Origin: a marine actinobacterium MedAcidi-G3 | GTDB taxonomy: Bacteria > Actinomycetota > Acidimicrobiia > Acidimicrobiales > Poriferisodalaceae | Direction: 5' to 3' | NCBI GenBank assembly: GCA_000817105.1 | Contig: JUEP01000004.1 | Location: 83,292-147,291, forward strand | DNA length: 64,000 nt | Part shown: positions 62,115 to 64,000 of the stretch, piece after piece | How positions within the stretch are numbered: the first letter of the stretch is position 1 | Layout: each line of letters opens with the position of its first letter | Position numbers and translations under genes: made by a program | Notes under the pieces: generated by a model | Database searches by the model: none | Told to the model about the DNA's origin: nothing | Seen by the model: only the letters and a program-made list of their open reading frames with translations

Positions 62115-63115
62115 TATCGAAGTTCCAATCGTAAATCGTCACCTGAAAGATACGCGTTTAGTTGCTCTAAGAACACGTCATCGCCGCGTTTCGTTATGCC
62201 AGAACCGGCTCCGGCGATATGTGAAGTTAGTGTCACTTTTCGGTGATTCCAAAGTGGGCTCGAAGGTTCTAACGGCTCGACATCGAAGACATCTAAAATA
62301 GCCTTGAGGTCTCTATCTGAATTCAGGGCCTCTAGTAGATCTCTCGTATTAACCACAGGTCCTCGTGAGACATTAACGAGAATCGAACCATCGCCCATAG
62401 AGCTTAAAAAATCTTTGTCGATCAGACCGCGCGTCTCATCAGTAAGAGGGCATGCGACGACTACCACATCAGCGGAAGGCAAAACTTCGTGGATGCTACT
62501 CATGGTGACCATCCGGTCCGCTAGAGGATCGGCTGCGGGGCTCCGACGTGCACCAACGACTTCAACGCCAAATGGCTTGGCTCTTTTCGCAATCTCTCGA
62601 CCTATCGATCCGAAGCCCACAATAAGCCAAGTATTGCCATTGATTTCTGTCCATCCCTTCTGAATCCATTCGCCCTTTCTTTGGTTGTTTATGCGTTCTT
62701 CCCAGTCATGAACAACGTTCATGATGGCCGCCATGGTGTACTCCGCAACTCCGGCGTTCGGAGAGTCGCTATTACTGAAACGAATGCCAGCTGAAATAAT
62801 CTTTTGTAAAGGAGGAGCATCAGCGCCAGCTAGGCATGACTGGACCCATTTAATAGTTGCAGAATCGGTGATGGCCTCTGTGAACAGCAAAAACTCTGAA
62901 ACGGTCATTCCATTTGAGGTTCCTGCAAATAGTAAATCAATTGGTATCCAAGCGATTTCCGGCTTGTAATCAGTTGTCTCGACAGGAGATCCATCCGGTA
63001 ACTGAACACCCGAAGAGGTCCAACACAAAACATCAATTTCATGAGGTAAAGCTTCGAGGCGTGATCGAATTCTGTCGAAGACAATTGAAGGAATTAGAAC
63101 TTGGCGCTTAGACAT
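62114..63115 (-). CDS. D-isomer-specific 2-hydroxyacid dehydrogenase
   Basis: NAD-dependent dehydrogenase of 333 residues from ATG 63115. The Rossmann loop is VGFGSIGREIAKRAKPFG. The catalytic triad is represented by NVSRGPVVNT (Arg), DVFDVEPLE (Glu) and TLTSHIAGAGSGITKRG (His). The C-terminal domain closes normally. It could reduce a 2-ketoacid or glyoxylate; no pathway neighbours settle it. The open frame extends to 63184 but that overlaps the divergent MFS gene, so ATG 63115 is used. Divergent starts here are 26 bases apart. Confidence 0.9.
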   Translation of the reverse strand: MSKRQVLIPSIVFDRIRSRLEALPHEIDVLCWTSSGVQLPDGSPVETTDYKPEIAWIPIDLLFAGTSNGMTVSEFLLFTEAITDSATIKWVQSCLAGADAPPLQKIISAGIRFSNSDSPNAGVAEYTMAAIMNVVHDWEERINNQRKGEWIQKGWTEINGNTWLIVGFGSIGREIAKRAKPFGVEVVGARRSPAADPLADRMVTMSSIHEVLPSADVVVVACPLTDETRGLIDKDFLSSMGDGSILVNVSRGPVVNTRDLLEALNSDRDLKAILDVFDVEPLEPSSPLWNHRKVTLTSHIAGAGSGITKRGDDVFLEQLNAYLSGDDLRLELR

Positions 63116-63127
63116 AGTCGAGCAGCG

Positions 63128-63133
63128 TAGGGT
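63128..63133 (+). promoter_or_regulatory. -10-like TAGGGT, candidate leaderless promoter of MFS gene
   Basis: TAGGGT lies 7 bases before GTG 63141. The same hexamer with the same spacing occurs at pepN. It lies in the very short divergent region with the hydroxyacid dehydrogenase gene. Confidence 0.4.
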
Positions 63134-63140
63134 GCTAGCC

Positions 63141-64000
63141 GTGTCGCTGTCTGATGATTCGAATATTTCATCGTCATTACGCAATACAAGTTTGCTGTTC
63201 GTCGTGTTGGTGTTGACGATGGCTTTGGGAGCTTTCCCGATAGTAGGAACAGCGGTCGTCGCTACTGCTCTTGCCGCAGATCTTGATATGTCACTGACCT
63301 TGTTTGGAGCGGGAGTGGCTCTAAATACTCTGTTTGGAGGAGTGTTCGCCCCGCTTTCTGGCCGACTCAGCGATCGCTATGGCGGCAAATGGTCGTGTGT
63401 GTTCGTTCTGGTCTCGTCGGGTTTGGGTCTTCTGGTTGTTGCCGTTGGCAGGTCGCCATTCGAACTCATGTTAGGTCTCTTGATATCGAGTTATGGACAA
63501 GGCGCTTGTAATCCCGCTACCAACAAACTTGTTGCCGAACGAGCTGCGCCGGGTAGACGCGGAACTATGACAGGTATCAAACAATCTGGTGTACAACTTG
63601 GCATTCTTTTAGGGGGCTTCACTCTTCCTGCTTTGAGCATTTGGGTGAATTGGAGGTTTGCTATAGGCCTTTATGCGGTAACCGCTTTGTTGACGGCGAT
63701 CCTGGCAGCAGCGCTACTGCCGGATAGTCACGAACGAACAATCACAGGCAGCCGAGAAGTTAGAAGTTTAGAGAAGTTGCGCTTGCCGCGATCAGTTTCG
63801 TTGTTGGCGTTGTACGCGCTTTGTATGGGGTGCGTTGTAGGGGGAGTCGGCCGCTACACAGTTTTGTTCGCTGAAAATGCTCTGGCCATGTCGAATGTCA
63901 AAGCGGGGCTCGTGGCGGGGCTCCCTGGAGGTCTGGCTATAGCTACACGAATAATCTGGGCTCATTTGGCTGAACACCGGATAGCGCCACCAAAAGCTCT
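63141..64000 (+). CDS. MFS transporter, 5' part
   Basis: First 286 residues of a major-facilitator transporter running out of the window, from GTG 63141. Hydrophobic segments recur about every 25-30 residues (LLFVVLVLTMALGAFPIV and later). The cytoplasmic loop between segments 2 and 3 carries the MFS signature GRLSDRYGGKW. Substrate cannot be told from this half. The frame has no stop up to the end of the window. Confidence 0.88.
   Translation, partial: MSLSDDSNISSSLRNTSLLFVVLVLTMALGAFPIVGTAVVATALAADLDMSLTLFGAGVALNTLFGGVFAPLSGRLSDRYGGKWSCVFVLVSSGLGLLVVAVGRSPFELMLGLLISSYGQGACNPATNKLVAERAAPGRRGTMTGIKQSGVQLGILLGGFTLPALSIWVNWRFAIGLYAVTALLTAILAAALLPDSHERTITGSREVRSLEKLRLPRSVSLLALYALCMGCVVGGVGRYTVLFAENALAMSNVKAGLVAGLPGGLAIATRIIWAHLAEHRIAPPKA

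Overview
The window reads as a chromosomal segment of a mid-GC, free-living actinobacterium, probably of the class Acidimicrobiia (marine or freshwater type). Three observations point there. The gene order metG-tatD-rpf-rsmA-ispE followed by glmU-prs-rplY-pth-mfd-surA-mazG-eno-ftsB//DUF501-ppx is the actinobacterial core order known from Mycobacterium tuberculosis. There is a resuscitation-promoting-factor cell-wall enzyme and an F420-type LLM oxidoreductase. The two tiny basic ribosomal proteins typical of actinobacteria (bS22-like and bL37-like) are also present. No insertion sequence, integrase, phage gene, CRISPR array or rRNA operon was seen. Apart from one cluster that breaks a conserved gene order, the window looks like stable chromosome.

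Layout. 1-4.4 kb: 3' end of a thiolase, dxs, a PAP2 phosphatase and an LPG-synthase-like flippase. 4.4-8.9 kb: tldD/tldE protease pair, PHP phosphoesterase, uppP. 8.9-12.8 kb: FmdB zinc ribbon, then moeA-moaA-moaC and a two-part membrane protein resembling GlpR, the gephyrin-like-protein receptor. 12.9-14.6 kb: tRNA-Ala, Sco1 and CtaG cytochrome oxidase assembly genes. 14.6-19.9 kb: aminopeptidase N, PfkB kinase, phosphohexomutase. 19.9-23.3 kb: an MBOAT O-acyltransferase with two consecutive SGNH-hydrolase-like proteins, a likely envelope O-acetylation unit. 23.3-24.6 kb: bL37-like protein and a CaiB-type CoA transferase/racemase. 24.7-42.7 kb: the housekeeping block (ychF, rsmI, metG, tatD, rpf, rsmA, ispE, bS22, tRNA-Gln, glmU uridylyltransferase domain, prs, rplY, pth, mfd, PpiC-like lipoprotein, mazG, eno, ftsB).

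42.7-51.3 kb: a CO-dehydrogenase-like (cox) accessory cluster under a TetR regulator. It has small FeS and FAD subunits, MoxR ATPase, VWA protein, two XdhC-type proteins, acyl-CoA dehydrogenase, MobA/MocA-like nucleotidyltransferase, CoxG and an opposing SDR. It sits between ftsB and DUF501-ppx, which are normally adjacent, and it contains no catalytic large subunit (coxL), although maturation genes are present. Together with moeA/moaA/moaC upstream, this means part of a molybdenum hydroxylase pathway is encoded here while its active-site subunit must lie elsewhere or be lost.

51.4-64 kb: DUF501, ppx, a RimJ-type acetyltransferase, a PD-(D/E)XK nuclease with a likely FeS cluster, tRNA-Leu, a ketopantoate-reductase-like enzyme with an NTF2-like protein, a P450/alpha-beta hydrolase pair, a LysR regulator divergent from inositol-3-phosphate synthase, an LLM oxidoreductase, a D-2-hydroxyacid dehydrogenase and the start of an MFS transporter.

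Two recurrent expression features stand out. Several operons are joined by 4-base stop/start overlaps (TTGA, GTGA, ATGA). At least seven first genes lack a Shine-Dalgarno sequence and instead carry TANNNT 6-7 bases before the start codon, which suggests leaderless mRNAs. There is no gene-free stretch longer than 300 bases; the largest gap is the tetR-coxS intergenic region (about 245 bases), which holds two inverted repeats.
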